A DNA stretch of 6,211 nucleotides, taken from the NCBI GenBank assembly GCA_010024525.1, contig RGGS01000086.1, positions 1-6,211 of the forward strand, read 5' to 3'. The notes under the pieces were generated by a model. That model saw only the letters and a program-made list of their open reading frames with translations. It ran no database searches and was not told the DNA's origin. Source of the stretch: Verrucomicrobiota bacterium (GTDB taxonomy: Bacteria; Verrucomicrobiota; Verrucomicrobiia; Methylacidiphilales; Verrucolacustridaceae). Positions 5,456-6,211 of the stretch are shown here, one piece after another. Numbering within the stretch: position 1 is the first letter of the stretch; each line of letters starts with the position of its first letter. The position numbers were made by a program, and so were the translations under genes.

Positions 5456-5667
5456 GCTTCCGGAAAGAAGCAGGGGTCGGGCCTTGGGGAAAACAATCGC
5501 GGAAGGCCGCCTTCCCCGCCCTGCAGGGTGACCTTTCCCGGCCCGTGGGGCGGAATCCGGATAAAATCCCCCGGATCCCGGAATAGGGAAAAAGCCAGTG
5601 CATGGGCCCCCAAAGAGAACGCCACAAAAAGGGTCAGTTGTCCCCTAAGGCGGGAGGGAATTTTCAC
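5452..5667 (-). CDS. N-terminal fragment of the TonB-like protein (membrane anchor)
   Basis: This is 71 residues from a GTG start. A short basic N-terminus (KIPSRLRG) leads into one membrane helix (about 10-29) containing Ser18-Leu-Gly-Ala-His22. That Ser-x3-His spacing matches the functionally important Ser16/His20 pair in the membrane helix of E. coli TonB, which contacts ExbB/ExbD. After about residue 50 the frame reads into probably shifted sequence and ends at TGA 5452-5454. Alone, it would be an anchor with no transporter-contacting domain. Confidence 0.55.
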   Translation of the reverse strand: MKIPSRLRGQLTLFVAFSLGAHALAFSLFRDPGDFIRIPPHGPGKVTLQGGEGGLPRLFSPRPDPCFFPEA

Positions 5668-6083
5668 GGACTCGGTTCGCCGGAACGGGAGGCCAAGACC
5701 GCGGAGAGACCGTTTTGCACCACCGCATCCAATAGCTGGGCCACCACTCCATGCCGCAACTCCCGGTCCGCCCTCACCACCACCACCGCCCGGGGCTCTG
5801 CCTTGGCCAACCGCGATAACTCTATGCGCAACCTGGCCAAGTCGGTTACCCGGTCATTAAAGAAGATTTGTGGCGTTGCCCCCGCCGTGGCGGTGATGAC
5901 ATATCGGGTGTCGTTCACCCCGCCCTTGGACTGCCCCGGCGAGGGCGGATCGACCACAATTCCCGGCTGAAAGACAAAACTCGAGGTCAGTAAAAAAAAG
6001 ATCAGTAACAACAGGATCACATCCACCAGCGGGGCCACATCCAACGGCCCCCGCAAAACCCGGACCTGCGTCCGGATTTTCAT
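5664..6083 (-). CDS. exbD: ExbD/TolR-family biopolymer transport protein
   Basis: This 139-residue protein is the small partner of the ExbB proton channel. It has a short cytoplasmic N-terminus, one membrane helix (about 18-36) and a periplasmic domain. DVAPLVDVILLLLIFFLLTS (15-34) is the family signature, and Asp21 corresponds to the essential proton-carrying Asp25 of E. coli ExbD. The periplasmic part ends with the familiar RADRELRHGVV...LLDAVVQNGLSAV pattern (104-129). The length is normal. The ATG at 6083 overlaps the preceding gene's stop (ATGA) and the TGA at 5664-5666 overlaps the tonB-like GTG. That fixes its place in an exbB-exbD-tonB operon and suggests translational coupling at both ends. 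TolR is the alternative, but the adjacent TonB-like gene favours ExbD. Confidence 0.93.
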   Translation of the reverse strand: MKIRTQVRVLRGPLDVAPLVDVILLLLIFFLLTSSFVFQPGIVVDPPSPGQSKGGVNDTRYVITATAGATPQIFFNDRVTDLARLRIELSRLAKAEPRAVVVVRADRELRHGVVAQLLDAVVQNGLSAVLASRSGEPSP

Positions 6084-6211
6084 GGAGTCGGCTTTTCCGT
6101 CTTCAGGGCCGTGGTCACCGGCGTGCTCACCGCCGTTGGGCGGAAACGACCGCCCTCCTTGAGAATCTGGATCATCTCGATTCCGGCCCGCTCCATATCG
6201 TTGACCTCGGA
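6080..6211 (-). CDS. Probable ExbB/TolQ-family proton channel, 3' end only
   Basis: Only the last 43 codons are inside the window. They read in frame from 6211 to the TGA at 6080-6082, which overlaps the exbD ATG by four bases. The visible part has a helix with MERAGIEMIQILKEGG, then a low-complexity Thr/Pro/Lys tail. A helix of this kind after the last membrane segment, directly before exbD, is what is expected of an ExbB/TolQ/MotA-type channel subunit. The assignment rests mostly on position, since the channel domain itself is outside the window. Confidence 0.6.
   Translation of the reverse strand, partial: SEVNDMERAGIEMIQILKEGGRFRPTAVSTPVTTALKTEKPTP

Larger units (their letters stand above)
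4976..5667 (-). pseudogene. TonB-like energy transducer, split by a frameshift
   Basis: TonB spans the periplasm and passes proton-motive force from ExbB/ExbD to outer-membrane transporters. Two adjacent frames together spell one TonB-like protein of about 230 residues. The start is a GTG at 5667, overlapping the exbD stop by four bases (GTGA), and the stop is a TGA at 4976-4978. The span is 692 bases, one short of a multiple of three, so a single missing base explains the break. The downstream frame reads sensibly well upstream of its own GTG (PSAIVFPKARPLLLSGS precedes it directly), which argues that both pieces were one gene. The shift lies somewhere in about 5495-5580, plausibly at the G-rich run near 5510-5522. 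The usual proline-rich middle of TonB is missing or very short. It could be a sequencing or assembly error, a recent mutation or, less likely, two separately translated parts. Confidence 0.75.

Noticed and set aside
5452..5580. Programmed -1 ribosomal frameshifting as the cause of the tonB split
   Set aside because: The direction of the shift would fit, but I find no X XXY YYZ slippery heptamer in the right frame and no obvious downstream stem; a missing base is simpler.
5292..5627. A third open frame (111 codons) on the minus strand inside the tonB-like gene
   Set aside because: Its translation is Gly/Arg/Ser-rich with no TonB features, while the other two frames join into a sensible TonB-like protein.

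Overview
The window comes from a Gram-negative (diderm) bacterium. GC content is moderate to high (roughly 55-60% by eye), genes are tightly packed, GTG and TTG starts appear beside ATG, and the minus strand carries an ExbB/ExbD/TonB-type inner-membrane energy-coupling operon, which only makes sense with an outer membrane. The phylum cannot be fixed from this sequence alone. A Verrucomicrobiota-like or related PVC lineage is my working guess, at low confidence. No tRNA, rRNA, CRISPR array, insertion sequence or phage gene is visible.

The left half is on the plus strand. It starts inside carB (large subunit of carbamoyl-phosphate synthase; visible part bases 1-2052). After a 60-base gap comes an unusual HAD-phosphatase/Nudix-hydrolase fusion (2113-3150). 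After 61 bases of pyrimidine-rich spacer comes a 79-residue protein with two CDGSH iron-sulfur motifs (3212-3451).

Bases 3452-3573 separate the two convergent gene sets. They hold a cluster of GATTA/TAATC words forming an inverted repeat, and a GC-rich hairpin that abuts the stop codon of the opposing operon.

The right half is one tightly coupled minus-strand operon. In transcription order it holds the 3' end of an ExbB/TolQ-like proton-channel gene (6211-6080), exbD (6083-5664), a tonB-like gene broken by an apparent one-base deletion (5667-4976), a 79-residue membrane-anchored zinc-ribbon protein (4979-4740), and a CBS-less IMP dehydrogenase relative of the GuaB3 type (4737-3574). Adjacent genes overlap by 4 bases (ATGA or GTGA), except the last pair, which are 2 bases apart with a clear Shine-Dalgarno sequence.

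Functionally, the first three operon genes would harvest proton-motive force to drive outer-membrane TonB-dependent transport. The last gene belongs to guanine-nucleotide metabolism. Why a purine enzyme and a membrane zinc ribbon share the transcript is not explained by known biology that I can name. The points most worth a second look are this arrangement, the HAD-Nudix fusion with a non-canonical DxS nucleophile motif, and the frameshifted tonB whose fragments meet at a GTGA junction.
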